64,000 nt of DNA from an uncultured Pseudokineococcus sp. (GCF_947495735.1 NZ_CANMAA010000005.1:62001-126000); one strand, 5' to 3'; shown: positions 18,284-34,205, counted from the first letter of the stretch. Program-made: numbers and translations. Notes: a model not told the origin generated them from the sequence alone.

Positions 18284-19741
18284 GTGAGCACGGACAGCAC
18301 CGGCCAGCCCGACCTCCCGCTCGCCTGGGCCAGGGCCATGGGCCGCTTCCGGGAGGACGAGCGCATCACCGCGTCCAACCTGGGGTTCCTGCGCCACACG
18401 AGGCCGCTCGGGCTGCTCGACGGCACGCTGCTCCTCGCCGTCCGCGACGAGCTCACCAAGAACGTGCTCGAGCAGCGCGTCCGGGACGTCGTCGTCGGCG
18501 TGCTCGGGGACGAGCTCGGCCGGCCGGTGCGCCTGGCGATCACGGTGGACTCCTCCCTCGACGTCGACGCCCTGGACGTGGACGCGTCCGACGACGCGCC
18601 CGACGGCGACGACGACGAGCCCGGGGCCGCGACGGTCGGGGGACCGGTGGAGGAGGCGCCGTCACCGGTGGCCGTCCGCCCCCGCGACCCCAGCCGCCCG
18701 AGCGAGCCCACGCGCCTGAACCCGAAGTACACCTTCGACACCTTCGTCATCGGCGCCTCCAACCGCTTCGCGCACGCCGCCGCGGTCGCCGTGGCCGAGG
18801 CGCCCGCGAAGGCGTACAACCCGCTGTTCGTCTACGGCCAGTCCGGGCTGGGCAAGACGCACCTGCTGCACGCCATCGGCGACTACGCCGCGAAGCTCTA
18901 CCAGGGCGTGCGCGTGCGGTACGTGAACTCGGAGGAGTTCACCAACGACTTCATCAACTCCATCCGCGACGACAAGGCGTCGGCGTTCCAGCGCCGCTAC
19001 CGCGACGTCGACGTGCTGCTCATCGACGACATCCAGTTCCTGTCGAACAAGGTGCAGACGCAGGAGGAGTTCTTCCACACCTTCAACACGCTGCACAACG
19101 CCGACAAGCAGGTCGTGGTCACCAGCGACCTGCCGCCGAAGCAGCTGTCCGGCTTCGAGGAGCGCATGCGCTCCCGCTTCGAGTGGGGGCTGATCACCGA
19201 CGTCCAGCCCCCCGACCTCGAGACCCGCATCGCCATCCTGCGCAAGAAGGCCGCCGGCGACGACCTCTCGGCGCCGGACGACGTCCTCGAGTTCATCGCG
19301 AGCAAGATCTCCACGAACATCCGCGAGCTCGAGGGCGCCCTGATCCGGGTGACGGCGTTCGCCAACCTCAACCGCCAGGGCGTGGACCTGCCGCTGGCCG
19401 AGGTGGTGCTCAAGGACCTGCTCACCGACACCGGCACGGGCGTCATCACCGTGGCCACGATCATGGCCCAGGCGTCGGACTACTTCGGCGTGACGATGGA
19501 GGACCTCGGCGGCGCCTCGCGCTCCCGGACGCTGGTCACCGCCCGCCAGACGGCCATGTACCTGTGCCGCGAGCTCACCGACCTGTCCCTGCCCAAGATC
19601 GGGCAGGCCTTCGGCGGCCGCGACCACACCACGGTCATGCACGCCAACCGCAAGATCCGCGAGCAGATGGCCGAGCGCCGCTCGACCTTCAACCAGGTCA
19701 CCGAGCTGACCAACCGGATCAAGCAGCAGCACCGCGCCTGA
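18284..19741 (+). CDS. dnaA: Chromosomal replication initiator protein DnaA
   Basis: A 485-residue AAA+ initiator. Domain I is at residues 1-90, a short acidic linker (SDDAPDGDDDEPGAATVGG) forms domain II, domain III has Walker A GQSGLGKTHLLHAIGDYA and Walker B LLIDDIQFLSNK, and domain IV carries the DnaA-box helix GGRDHTTVMHANRKIREQ. The start GTG is placed by the strong GAGGAGGAGG ribosome site. The linker is short compared with Streptomyces DnaA, which is over 600 residues. It opens oriC, which follows directly. Confidence 0.98.
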   Translation: MSTDSTGQPDLPLAWARAMGRFREDERITASNLGFLRHTRPLGLLDGTLLLAVRDELTKNVLEQRVRDVVVGVLGDELGRPVRLAITVDSSLDVDALDVDASDDAPDGDDDEPGAATVGGPVEEAPSPVAVRPRDPSRPSEPTRLNPKYTFDTFVIGASNRFAHAAAVAVAEAPAKAYNPLFVYGQSGLGKTHLLHAIGDYAAKLYQGVRVRYVNSEEFTNDFINSIRDDKASAFQRRYRDVDVLLIDDIQFLSNKVQTQEEFFHTFNTLHNADKQVVVTSDLPPKQLSGFEERMRSRFEWGLITDVQPPDLETRIAILRKKAAGDDLSAPDDVLEFIASKISTNIRELEGALIRVTAFANLNRQGVDLPLAEVVLKDLLTDTGTGVITVATIMAQASDYFGVTMEDLGGASRSRTLVTARQTAMYLCRELTDLSLPKIGQAFGGRDHTTVMHANRKIREQMAERRSTFNQVTELTNRIKQQHRA

Positions 19742-19923
19742 TCGCCCGGCGCCCACCAGCCCGTCGCAGACGGCGATCCTCCCCGGGGCACCCCGAGGGC
19801 AGACGCACGACGACCCACCCCCACGACGCCCGCCTGCAGGGCGAGCAGGCGACGCCCCGTCCCCCGGCCGACGACCCCAGCCGAGGTCGCAGCTCGGCCC
19901 GAGCGCGGAGGCGACATCCCCAC

Positions 19924-20034
19924 GAGCGCGCGGGCGGGTGGCCTCCGGGGCACGTGAGGCGAGCGTCTCGAGCGGGGCGCAGCGCCCGCACGAGCGCGTA
20001 GCCAGTGCCCCGGAGGGCGCCCGCCCGCGCGCGC
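19924..20034 (+). repeat. Hairpin repeat family, copy A
   Basis: A 30-base left arm (19924-19953) pairs with 20005-20034, with two mismatches and one G-T wobble. The 51-base core (19954-20004) begins GTGAGGCGAGC and ends GCGTAGCCA, both shared with the two copies between gyrB and gyrA. The inner stem differs in sequence from theirs but folds alike. Function unknown. Confidence 0.75.
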
Positions 20035-20274
20035 CCAGCCACACCGGTCGCACGGCCAGGCCGCCGCACCCGTCGCACGGCCACGCAGCCACACCCGTCG
20101 CACGGCAGCAACCACGCCACCCGCGCGGAGCACGAGGTCCTCCGCGCCCGCGCGCCCACCCGGCGACGGCACCCGACCCCGCCGCGGACCCCTCGAGCGG
20201 CCCTCGAGGACTCCTTCGGGACCCCCCAGGACGGGCCCCCAGGACGGGCCCCCAGGGGCCCCGCACCCAGTTCT

Positions 20275-20470
20275 CACAGGTGTGCACAACCCTGTGGACA
20301 TCTGTGGAGATCCCCCCGTGCGCGTCCACACCCCCGTGGACGGAGCAGACGCGCCGCTGCGGCGTGCACAGCCGCGCGGGTCGGGCTCGGGCCGCCGCCC
20401 CCACGCCGTCCCCCGGGCGCCACGCGGCGCGACCTGGGAGTTCGCCTCGTCCTCCACAGCGTCCACAGCG
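20275..20470. other. oriC: Replication origin oriC (DnaA-box cluster)
   Basis: At least six DnaA-box-like nonamers occur in 190 bases: TGTGCACAA 20281-20289, TGTGGACAT 20293-20301, TGTGGAGAT 20303-20311, GCGTCCACA 20322-20330, TCCTCCACA 20450-20458 and GCGTCCACA 20459-20467. Boxes occur in both orientations. Position between dnaA and dnaN is the standard actinomycete oriC location. The boxes are mostly one or two bases off the consensus TTGTCCACA. Confidence 0.85.
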
Positions 20471-20738
20471 CCTATGACGAGGACGAGCCTCCCCGGATGA
20501 GACTGGTCCGCGCACAGCTGGTGGGGGGCCGATCTGGGGACAGCGCCTCGCGGACCCGGTCGGACCGCGAGGCCGAGAGCCCGGGACGGATGCCCGGCTT
20601 GGGACGCCCCAGAGGACTCGCGGGCCGCGGGAGGCCCGTCTGCCGTAGGGTCGGCGACCGCGCCCAGCGTCCGCCGGGCAGCACCAGCGGACGCACGCCC
20701 GCCGCACCAGCGGGGGCGCCGAGGAGAGGGCGGTCGAC

Positions 20739-21881
20739 GTGAGGTTCAGGGTCGAGCGGGACGTGCTCGCCGAGGCGGTCACCTGGACCGCCCGCTCCCT
20801 CCCCACCCGTCCGCCGGTGCCGGTCCTCGCCGGACTGGTGCTCGACGCGGACGCCGGCGGGACGCTCGCCCTGGCGGGCTTCGACTACGAGGTGTCCGGC
20901 CGGGTCGAGGTCGCCGCCGACGTCGAGGAGGCGGGCCGCGTGCTCGTCTCGGGCCGCCTGCTGGCCGACATCGCGCGGAGCCTGCCCAGCCGGCCCGTCG
21001 AGGTGGTCAGCGAGGGGTCGAAGGTCACGCTGACGTGCGGGGCGAGCCGCTTCCAGCTGCTGACCATGCCCGTCGAGGAGTACCCCGCGCTGCCCGTGAT
21101 GCCCGACTCCAGCGGGGTCGTGGCCGGTGACGTGCTCACCCAGGCGGTCGGCCAGGTCGTCGTCGCCGCCAGCCGCGACGAGACCCTGCCGATCCTCACG
21201 GGCGTCCGGATGGAGATCGAGGGGGACCGGCTGACCCTGCTGGCCACCGACCGCTACCGCCTGGCGATGCGCGAGCTGCCGTGGACCCCGGCCTCCCCGG
21301 GCGCCTCCACGACCGCGCTCGTCCGGGCTCGCACGCTCTCGGAGGTCGCGCGCTCGCTGGGATCGGGCGGCGGCGAGGTCGTCGTGGCGCTGTCGGACGG
21401 CTCCGGCAGCTCGGGCACGGCGATGATCGGCTTCGAGGCCGGGGGCCGGCGCACCACGTCGCTGCTCGTGGACGGCGAGTACCCCAAGGTCCGGTCCCTG
21501 TTCCCCGCCGAGTCGGCCGTCCGCGCGGTCGTCTCCCGCGAGGAGCTCGTCGACGCCGTGCGCCGCGTCTCGCTCGTGGCCGAGCGCAACACCCCGGTGC
21601 GCCTGTCGTTCAGCGAGGGCCAGGTCGTGCTCGAGGCCGGCGCCGGTGACGACGCGCAGGCCAGCGAGGCCCTGCCGGCGACCCTGGACGGGGAGCCGCT
21701 GGAGATCGCCTTCAACCCGGCGTTCCTGCTCGACGGGCTGGGCGCCCTGCCGACGCCGCACGTGCGGCTGTCCTTCACCCAGCCCACCAAGCCGGCCGTC
21801 CTGACGGGCCAGCCCGAGGCGGAGGGCGACGACGACCCCGGGTACCGCTACCTCCTGATGCCGGTCCGGATGGCCGGCTGA
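20739..21881 (+). CDS. dnaN: DNA polymerase III beta sliding clamp
   Basis: A 380-residue beta clamp with three tandem clamp domains of about 125 residues each. Recognisable segments are MRFRVERDVLAEAVTWTARSLP at the start, LPILTGVRMEIEGDRLTLLATDRYRLA in domain 2 and the conserved C-terminal YLLMPVRM that lines the client-binding cleft. GTG start after GAGGAGAGGG. It tethers polymerase to DNA. Confidence 0.97.
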   Translation: MRFRVERDVLAEAVTWTARSLPTRPPVPVLAGLVLDADAGGTLALAGFDYEVSGRVEVAADVEEAGRVLVSGRLLADIARSLPSRPVEVVSEGSKVTLTCGASRFQLLTMPVEEYPALPVMPDSSGVVAGDVLTQAVGQVVVAASRDETLPILTGVRMEIEGDRLTLLATDRYRLAMRELPWTPASPGASTTALVRARTLSEVARSLGSGGGEVVVALSDGSGSSGTAMIGFEAGGRRTTSLLVDGEYPKVRSLFPAESAVRAVVSREELVDAVRRVSLVAERNTPVRLSFSEGQVVLEAGAGDDAQASEALPATLDGEPLEIAFNPAFLLDGLGALPTPHVRLSFTQPTKPAVLTGQPEAEGDDDPGYRYLLMPVRMAG

Positions 21882-22071
21882 CCCCGTCCCCGAGCGGCGG
21901 CTCGCACGCGGGCGCGCCAGGGTGGGTGTCGTGCGCGAGGCGCCCCCGGACCAGACGTCCGAGCGCCGCCCCCCGGGGCAGCCCGCGGGCGCGCACCGAG
22001 CAGACGGCACGCCAGGCAGCCCCGGCAGCACCGAGGGGCTCGAGCACCGCGGCAGCGGTGGGAGGAGCGGC

Positions 22072-23115
<1,044 letters not shown>

Positions 23116-23123
23116 GGCAGGTC

Positions 23124-23156
23124 GGGACCTCGCGGGCCGTGCGCCCGCGAGGTCCC
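23124..23156 (+). terminator. Hairpin between gnd and recF
   Basis: A perfect 13-bp stem (23124-23136 with 23144-23156) with a 7-base loop starts eight bases after the gnd stop. It could end or attenuate the gnd transcript before recF. Confidence 0.6.
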
Positions 23157-23196
23157 GGGGAGCGGGGCAGCAGGAGCGGAGCGGGAGGTCGGCGCG

Positions 23197-24580
23197 GTGC
23201 ACGTGGCGCACCTGTCGCTCGCCGACTTCCGCAACTACGAGCGCGCTGAGCTGCCGCTCGAGCCGGGGGTGACGGCGCTCGTCGGCCCCAACGGGCAGGG
23301 CAAGACCAACCTCGTCGAGGCCCTGGGGTACGTGGCGTCCCTGTCCAGCCACCGGGTGTCCCACGACGCCCCCCTGGTGCGCGCCGGCGCGGAGCGGGCC
23401 GTGGTGCGCGCGAGCGTGGTCCGCGACGGCAGGTCCCTGCTGGCGGAGGTGGAGATCAACCCCGGGCGGGCCAACCGGGCCCGTCTCGGCCGTGCGGCCC
23501 TCCCCCGCGCGCGCGAGCTCGTGGGGACGCTGCGCACGGTGCTGTTCGCGCCCGAGGACCTCGCGCTGGTCAAGGGCGACCCGGAGGGTCGGCGGCGCTT
23601 CGCCGACGACCTCCTCGTCCTGCTGGCGCCGCGGCTCGCGGGGGTGCGCGCGGAGTACGAGCGGGCGCTCAAGCAGCGCAACGCCCTGCTGCGCTCGGCC
23701 GGGTCGACGAGCGCCGCCCGTCGCGGCGCCGGCCCGCTCCCGGGGATCGAGGTCTGGGACGCCCAGGTCGCGACCCTCGGCGCCGACCTGCTGTCGGCCC
23801 GCCGCTACCTGCTGGCCCGGCTCGCGCCGTACGTCGCGCGCGCCTACGACGCCGTCGCCGAGACGGCCCCCGGCGGCACGGGTGCGGGAGCGGCCGCGGC
23901 CGGCGCGCCGGCCGACGTCGTCCGCCTGGCCTACCGCAGCTCGCTGGCCGAGCACCGCGGGGAGGGCGAGGAGGACCTGTCGGCCGAGGCGGCGCGCGAG
24001 GGCGGCGCCCCGCCGCGCGACGTGCTCGCGGCCCAGCTCGTCGAGGCGATGGAGCAGCTGCGCCGGCGGGAGGTCGAGCGCGGGCTGACGCTCGTCGGCC
24101 CCCACCGCGACGACGTCCTGCTCTCCCTGCGCGGGCTCCCGGCCCGCGGCTACGCGAGCCACGGCGAGTCGTGGTCCTACGCGCTGGCCCTGCGGCTCGG
24201 CGCCTACGAGCTGCTGCGCAGCGAGGGGCCGGGCACGCCCTCGGAGCGCGAGCCCGTGCTCGTCCTGGACGACGTCTTCGCCGAGCTCGACGCCCGGCGG
24301 CGGGCGCGCCTGGCCGAGCTCGTGGCCGATGCCGAGCAGGTGCTGCTGACGGCGGCCGTGCCCGAGGACGTGCCCCCCCAGCTGACCGGGCGGCGCGTCG
24401 CCGTGCGCGCGGGGTCGCTGGGCCTGCCCGTGGCGGACGCCGAGCGGGAGGCCGCCGGCGCGGGGACGGACGGCCCCGACGGCCCTGATGGCTCCGACGG
24501 CCCTGATGGCTCCGACAGCCCGACGGCGGACGAGGGCGCAGGCGCGGACGGCGCGGACCGTGCGGACGAGGAGACCGGTC

Positions 24581-24588
<8 letters not shown>
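23197..24588 (+). CDS. recF: DNA replication/repair protein RecF
   Basis: A 463-residue SMC-like ATPase for RecA loading at gaps. Walker A is GPNGQGKTN near residue 30, the signature region [20 protein letters not shown] near 315, and Walker [12 protein letters not shown] near 360. It is longer than the usual 360-400 residues because of an Ala/Glu-rich insertion around 220-275 and a low-complexity C-terminal tail of about 45 residues. Part of that tail is coded by a perfect 18-bp direct repeat (24481-24498 and 24499-24516, encoding DGPDGS units). Overlaps the next gene by eight bases. Confidence 0.96.
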
Positions 24589-27705
<3,117 letters not shown>

Positions 27706-27718
27706 TCGTGGCGTCGGT

Positions 27719-27732
27719 GATCCACGTGGAAC
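27719..27732. promoter_or_regulatory. Imperfect parS-like site after gyrB
   Basis: GATCCACGTGGAAC differs from the three perfect sites (GTTCCACGTGGAAC) at one base only. It lies 14 bases after the gyrB stop, about 14 kb from the parA site. Confidence 0.6.
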
Positions 27733-27766
27733 GTCGCGTCGTGGTCGGGTGCGCCGTGGCTGGGGG

Positions 27767-27873
27767 CGCTGGGGGTCGGGCACGTCGGGGGCACTGGCTA
27801 CGCACCCGCGCTGGGCTCACGCCCAGCACGGATGCTCGCCTCACGTGCCCCCCGACGGGCCCGACCCCCAGCG
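27767..27873 (-). repeat. Hairpin repeat family, copy B
   Basis: Arms 27767-27794 and 27845-27873 pair with one mismatch and one bulge. The 50-base core, read on the minus strand, equals copy C except for the tip of the loop (GTG instead of GGT), although the arms of B and C are unrelated in sequence. Confidence 0.8.
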
Positions 27874-28054
27874 TTCGAGCACGTCACCCACCCGCACGCG
27901 ACCTTCCCCGTGGCTCCTTCGCCCCGGTCAGGCGCCCGGGGGCGGACGTCCTCGGCGGGCGGGGGCCGGAGCGGCCGGCTCGCCGAGGTGGGTCTCGACG
28001 CGACCACGCGGATGGTGACGCCCACGAGCGCGAGGCGGGTGGTGACGCCCACGA

Positions 28055-28162
28055 GCGCGGGGTGGGCGGCCAGGGGGCGGCACGTGAGGCGAGCATCCGT
28101 GCTGGGCGGTAGCCCAGCGCGGGTGCGTAGCCAGTGCCGCCCCCTGGGTGCCCGCCCCGCGC
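28055..28162 (+). repeat. Hairpin repeat family, copy C
   Basis: Arms 28055-28083 and 28134-28162 pair over 29 bases with two mismatches and one wobble. The core 28084-28133 starts GTGAGGCGAGC and ends GGGTGCGTAGCCA. The internal stem GTGCTGGGC/GCCCAGCGC closes a 3-base loop. Confidence 0.8.
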
Positions 28163-28167
28163 ACCCG

Positions 28168-28258
28168 ACCACGACGACGGCGACCACGACGACGACGACG
28201 ACGGCGACCACCACGCACCCGAGCACGGCGGCGCCCACGACGACGGCGCCCACGACGA
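28168..28258 (+). repeat. GAC-rich simple sequence repeat before gyrA
   Basis: Runs of CGACGA and GACCAC triplet-like repeats (for example CGACGACGACGACGACGG) fill the space just upstream of gyrA. In the plus frames it would read Thr/Asp/Pro low complexity; no start or ribosome site makes it a gene. Confidence 0.6.
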
Positions 28259-28285
28259 GCGCCTCCCCCCTGACGAAGGACTGAC

Positions 28286-31053
<2,768 letters not shown>

Positions 31054-31057
<4 letters not shown>

Positions 31058-31608
31058 GCGCGAGCGAGGCGCGGACGCAGCAGTCCACCGCCGGCGGGAC
31101 CAGGTCGGCCTCGGAGCGCGCTCCGAGGGCGGGGCAGCAGCCCCGCGACGGCCAGGACCCGCAGCAGCGGACCTCGTCGTCGGCCGCCGGCCAGCGCGAC
31201 GGGCAGGGCCCGGTCGGTGCCGCCGGCCGGGCGGCGCCCGCCGGGAGCACGCAGCGCCGGGTGCGCCTCAGCGTCTCCCGGGTCGACCCGTGGTCGGCGC
31301 TGAAGCTGTCGTTCCTGCTCTCCGTCGTCGTGGGCATCGCCCTGGTGGTGGCCGCCGGTGCGCTCTGGACCGTCCTCGACGCCGTCGGCGTCTACGACAG
31401 CGTCAACCAGCTGATCGCGGACTTCGGCGGCCCGGACACGGCGGACGTCACGGACTTCGTCGCGTTCTCGCAGGTGGTCTCGGCCGCCACGGTGCTGGCC
31501 GTCGTCGACGTCGTGCTGCTGACGGCGCTGGCCACGCTCGGGGCCATCGTCTACAACGTCGCCGCGGCGCTCGTGGGCGGCCTGCGGGTCACCCTCACCG
31601 ACGACTGA
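31054..31608 (+). CDS. DUF3566 membrane protein
   Basis: A 184-residue protein with a disordered Gln/Ser/Gly-rich N-terminus (about 75 residues), then [20 protein letters not shown], the DUF3566 hallmark, and two membrane helices (about 88-112 and 145-172). The gene following gyrA in actinomycetes encodes this family; the mycobacterial member (CwsA-region neighbour) is linked to envelope growth, but the function is not firmly known. GTGA overlap with gyrA indicates one transcript. Confidence 0.88.
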
Positions 31609-31653
31609 CAGCCGCTCCCCCGGCTCACCCCGCCCCGGCTCCGGCGGCGCGGT

Positions 31654-31683
31654 TTGGGCCGTCCAGGGCCGCTGGGGTAGCCT
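31654..31683 (+). promoter_or_regulatory. Candidate promoter of the tRNA pair
   Basis: TTGGGC at 31654-31659 and TAGCCT at 31678-31683 are 18 bases apart and lie about 55 bases upstream of tRNA-Ile. Confidence 0.5.
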
Positions 31684-31736
31684 CTGCGCTGCAGCACGGC
31701 GCGGTCGTCCTCCGGGGAGGCCGCGTCGAGCGTCCC

Positions 31737-31810
31737 GGGCCTATAGCTCAGTCGGTTAGAGCGCTTCCCTGATAAGGAAGAGGCCAGAGGTTCAAGTCCT
31801 CTTAGGCCCA
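31737..31810 (+). tRNA. tRNA-Ile (anticodon GAT)
   Basis: A 74-base cloverleaf: acceptor stem GGGCCTA/TAGGCCC, D-arm with AGCTCAG...GGTTAGAGC, anticodon arm CTTCC-CTGATAA-GGAAG giving GAT, T-arm AGAGGTTCAAGTCCTCT, and discriminator A. CCA is not encoded in full. tRNA-Ile and tRNA-Ala after gyrA is the common actinomycete arrangement. Confidence 0.97.
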
Positions 31811-31838
31811 CCGCTGGCGCCCTGCGCCGGTCGCCCCC

Positions 31839-31911
31839 GGGGGCGTGGCGCAACTGGTAGCGCACCTGCTTTGCAAGCAGGGGGTTAGGGGTTCGAGTCC
31901 CCTCGCCTCCA
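31839..31911 (+). tRNA. tRNA-Ala (anticodon TGC)
   Basis: 73 bases. Acceptor stem GGGGGCG pairs with CGCCTCC (one G-T). The anticodon loop TTTGCAA between CCTGC/GCAGG gives TGC. The T-arm is GGGGTTCGAGTCCCC. It lies 28 bases after tRNA-Ile, probably co-transcribed. Confidence 0.97.
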
Positions 31912-31920
31912 CCCGGTGCC

Positions 31921-31964
31921 ACGACGAGGCCCCCGGACCGACCGCGGTCCGGGGGCCTCGTCGT
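31921..31964 (+). terminator. Strong terminator after tRNA pair
   Basis: A perfect 19-bp stem (31921-31939 with 31946-31964) with a 6-base loop, nine bases after tRNA-Ala. It probably also ends the convergent aldo/keto reductase transcript, whose stop is 30 bases away. Confidence 0.85.
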
Positions 31965-31993
31965 GCCAGGGTCGCTGCTCCCCGGGCTCGCGG

Positions 31994-32875
31994 TCAGGCG
32001 GCCCCGGTGAGCGAGCTCATGTCCTGCTCGGAGAGCTCGAGGCCCGCGGCGCCGAGGTTGTCCTCGAGGTGGCCCACCGAGCCGGTGCCGGGGATGGGCA
32101 GGATGACCGGCGAGAGCCGCAGCAGCCACGCCAGCGCCACCTGCGAGGCGCTCGCGCCGGTGCGCTGCGCCACCTCGTCGACTGGCCCGCCCGGTCGGGC
32201 CAGCTCCCCGGCGGAGACCGGCGCCCACGGGATGAAGCCGATGCCCTCCTCGGCGCAGTGCTCGAGGACGTCGGCGTCGGTGCGGTCGGTGAGGTTGAAG
32301 CGGTTCTGGACCGTCGCCACGTCGACGATCGAGGAGGCCGCCCGGATGTCCTCCACCGAGACCTGCGAGAGGCCCACGGCGCGCACCTTGCCCTCGTCCA
32401 GCAGGTCGCGCAGCAGGCCGAGCTGGTCGTCGCGGTCGACCTGCGGGTCGATGCGGTGCAGCTGGAACAGGTCGATCGCCTCCACGCCGAGCCGGCGCAG
32501 GCTCAGCTCGCACTGCTGGCGCAGGTACTCGGGACGGCCGACGGGGTGCCACTGGTCCGGCCCGGTCCGCGTCAGACCGGCCTTCGTGGCGATGACGAGG
32601 CCCTCGGGGTAGGGGTGCAGCGCCTCGCGGAGGATCTGCTCGCTGACCTCGGGCCCGTAGGAGTCGGCGGTGTCGATGAAGTCCACCCCGAGCTCCACGG
32701 CGCGCCGGACGACGTCGCGGGCCGTCCCGCGGTCGGCGGGCTCGCCCCAGATGCCGGGGCCGGTGATGCGCATGGCGCCGTAGCCGAGGCGGTGGACGGG
32801 GCCGACGCCCGGGATCTCGAAGACCCCGCTGCGGCGCGCGTCGGGGGTCTGGGTGCTGGGGGTGCTGTCAGTCAC
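31994..32875 (-). CDS. Aldo/keto reductase
   Basis: A 293-residue NADPH-dependent reductase with the (beta/alpha)8 fold. Catalytic residues appear as Asp and Tyr in DTADSYG, Lys in ATKAGL and His in QLHRID. The C-terminal cofactor site [19 protein letters not shown] (about 252-270) is typical of the family. The start is the GTG of [10 protein letters not shown], preceded by GGAGAG. Substrate cannot be inferred; it is of the YdbC-like oxidoreductase type. Confidence 0.9.
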   Translation of the reverse strand: MTDSTPSTQTPDARRSGVFEIPGVGPVHRLGYGAMRITGPGIWGEPADRGTARDVVRRAVELGVDFIDTADSYGPEVSEQILREALHPYPEGLVIATKAGLTRTGPDQWHPVGRPEYLRQQCELSLRRLGVEAIDLFQLHRIDPQVDRDDQLGLLRDLLDEGKVRAVGLSQVSVEDIRAASSIVDVATVQNRFNLTDRTDADVLEHCAEEGIGFIPWAPVSAGELARPGGPVDEVAQRTGASASQVALAWLLRLSPVILPIPGTGSVGHLEDNLGAAGLELSEQDMSSLTGAA

Positions 32876-33049
32876 GGTGCTCTCCTGGGCTGGTCCTGCG
32901 CGGTCGGGCCCGCGGTCGTGCGGCCGCCGAGGCGGCCGGCGCGGGCACGGGGCCCACACCACTCCTGCCGCGCCCTGCCCGCCACCCGGGAGGGCCGCTC
33001 GGCGGACGGGCGGGTGGACGGGGGGCGCCCCGGGCGCGGCCGGGACGCA

Positions 33050-33082
33050 CGACGGCCCGCCCCCAGCGGGGACGGGCCGTCG
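33050..33082 (-). terminator. Terminator of the DUF5324-like gene
   Basis: A 15-bp stem (33050-33064 with 33068-33082, one wobble) with a 3-base loop, about 20 bases after the stop of the minus-strand gene ending at 33104. Confidence 0.7.
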
Positions 33083-33103
33083 GTGGTGCGGTGCTGCGGG
33101 GGA

Positions 33104-33967
33104 TCAGGCGGTGTGCTTGCCCTGCTCGCCCTCGCCGGAGGGCTTGTCGGCGTCCGCGGCGGACGACGGGGTCGTGTCGCCGATGCCCGTGGCCGAGACG
33201 CCCGTGGAGGAGTCGGTGCCGCTCGGCGACGTGGTGGCGGTCCCGGAGGGGCCTGCGGCGCCGGTCGCGAACTCGGTGCCGATCGTGGTGCCGTCGTCGA
33301 CCTCGGTGGTCTCGCCGGCGGCCGCGGGGGCGCCGGAGTACGCGGAGGTGCCCGTGCTGGCCGCCCACGGGTCCTGCGAGGGCTGCGAGGACTTCCACGC
33401 CGCGAACGCGGCGCCCCCCGCCGCGCCCAGGACGCCGAGGACGAGCAGGACCTTGCCCGCACCGCCCTTGTTCCGGCTCGACTGGCGCTTCTCGACCGTC
33501 TTGCCGGCCTTGTCGGCCTTCTTGCCAGCCTTCTTGCCGGCCTTCGTCAGCGACTTCTGCGACGCCTTCAGGGACCCCGACAGGGGCTTGTAGGCGTCGT
33601 CCACCTTCTCGGACGCCGCGCCCGCGGCCGCGTTGAGCGACTCCACGAGACGGGGAAGGAGGTCGTCGACGAGCTTGTCGTGCGCGGCGTCGACGGCGGG
33701 CGCGAGGGTGCCGGCCGCGGCGGCGACGCGGGGCGCCGTCACCTCGAGGCTGCGGTCGCGAGCGCGCTCGTAGCGCGGGGTGGCCCAGTCGCGGGCGGCA
33801 CCGGCGTACTGGGTGGCGCTCGTCTTCGCCGTGCCCGCGTACTGGGTGGCGCCGTCGCGCGCGGACACGGCGGCGGGGCCGAGGCGGCCCGCGAGCGCGG
33901 CCGTCTGGTCGCGCAGCTGCTTCGCCGTCTTCTCGCTGCGGGTCAACTTCTTCTTCCCGAAGTGCAC
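33104..33967 (-). CDS. Membrane-associated protein, DUF5324-like
   Basis: A 287-residue protein. The first 165 residues are Ala/Lys-rich helices with recurring YAGTAK/YAGAAR-type segments, suggesting an extended helical or coiled structure. A Lys-rich stretch (KAGKKAGKKADKAGKTVEK) is followed by one membrane helix (KVLLVLGVLGAAGGAAFAAW, about 185-204) and a disordered Ser/Thr/Gly tail. In Streptomyces a DUF5324 protein of similar layout sits next to the cyclophilin gene, as here. The GTG start follows AAGGAGG. Function unknown. Confidence 0.65.
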   Translation of the reverse strand: MHFGKKKLTRSEKTAKQLRDQTAALAGRLGPAAVSARDGATQYAGTAKTSATQYAGAARDWATPRYERARDRSLEVTAPRVAAAAGTLAPAVDAAHDKLVDDLLPRLVESLNAAAGAASEKVDDAYKPLSGSLKASQKSLTKAGKKAGKKADKAGKTVEKRQSSRNKGGAGKVLLVLGVLGAAGGAAFAAWKSSQPSQDPWAASTGTSAYSGAPAAAGETTEVDDGTTIGTEFATGAAGPSGTATTSPSGTDSSTGVSATGIGDTTPSSAADADKPSGEGEQGKHTA

Positions 33968-34199
33968 GCGGTCCTCCTTGCGGATCGGAGCCGCACCGGG
34001 TGTGCCGGCCGCGGCGTGTGGCTGGGACTGGGTCTGTGCTCTCGGTCCGCCCTCCGCACGGGGCGAGGGCGAGTCAGTGGAGCATCCTGCCCTCCGCGGG
34101 CCCCTCGCGCCGCTCGGGGCCACGACTGGTGGAACGGGAGCGCTCCTCCGGGTGCCCGTCCGGGCGGCGTCGGCTCGCGGGCACCCCGGGGGTGCGTGG

Positions 34200-34205
34200 G
34201 AGGAT
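34200..34205 (+). promoter_or_regulatory. Candidate -10 for leaderless ppiA mRNA
   Basis: GAGGAT lies exactly six bases before the ppiA ATG. No ribosome site precedes the ATG. This spacing is that of leaderless transcripts starting at the A of ATG. Confidence 0.4.

Larger units (their letters stand above)
19742..20738. other. Intergenic region dnaA-dnaN containing the origin
   Basis: 997 bases without a supported gene. The first ~180 bases show nothing recognisable. 19924-20034 is a long hairpin repeat. 20275-20470 carries the DnaA-box cluster. The final 250 bases lead to dnaN with a GAGGAG-type ribosome site. No AT-rich unwinding element stands out by eye; base composition stays GC-rich. 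Confidence 0.85.
27706..28285. other. Intergenic region gyrB-gyrA with inverted repeat copies
   Basis: 580 bases, unusually long for gyrB-gyrA, which are often nearly adjacent. It holds an imperfect parS (27719-27732), hairpin repeat copies B (27767-27873) and C (28055-28162) in opposite orientation, about 180 bases between them with no recognised gene, and a GAC-rich simple repeat before gyrA. No ribosome site is obvious directly upstream of gyrA beyond GAAGGA. Confidence 0.85.

Noticed and set aside
28168-28258. GAC-rich block before gyrA as an N-terminal extension of GyrA
   Set aside because: The frame leads through a stop (TGA at 28282-28284) just before the GTG, and GyrA begins normally at 28286.
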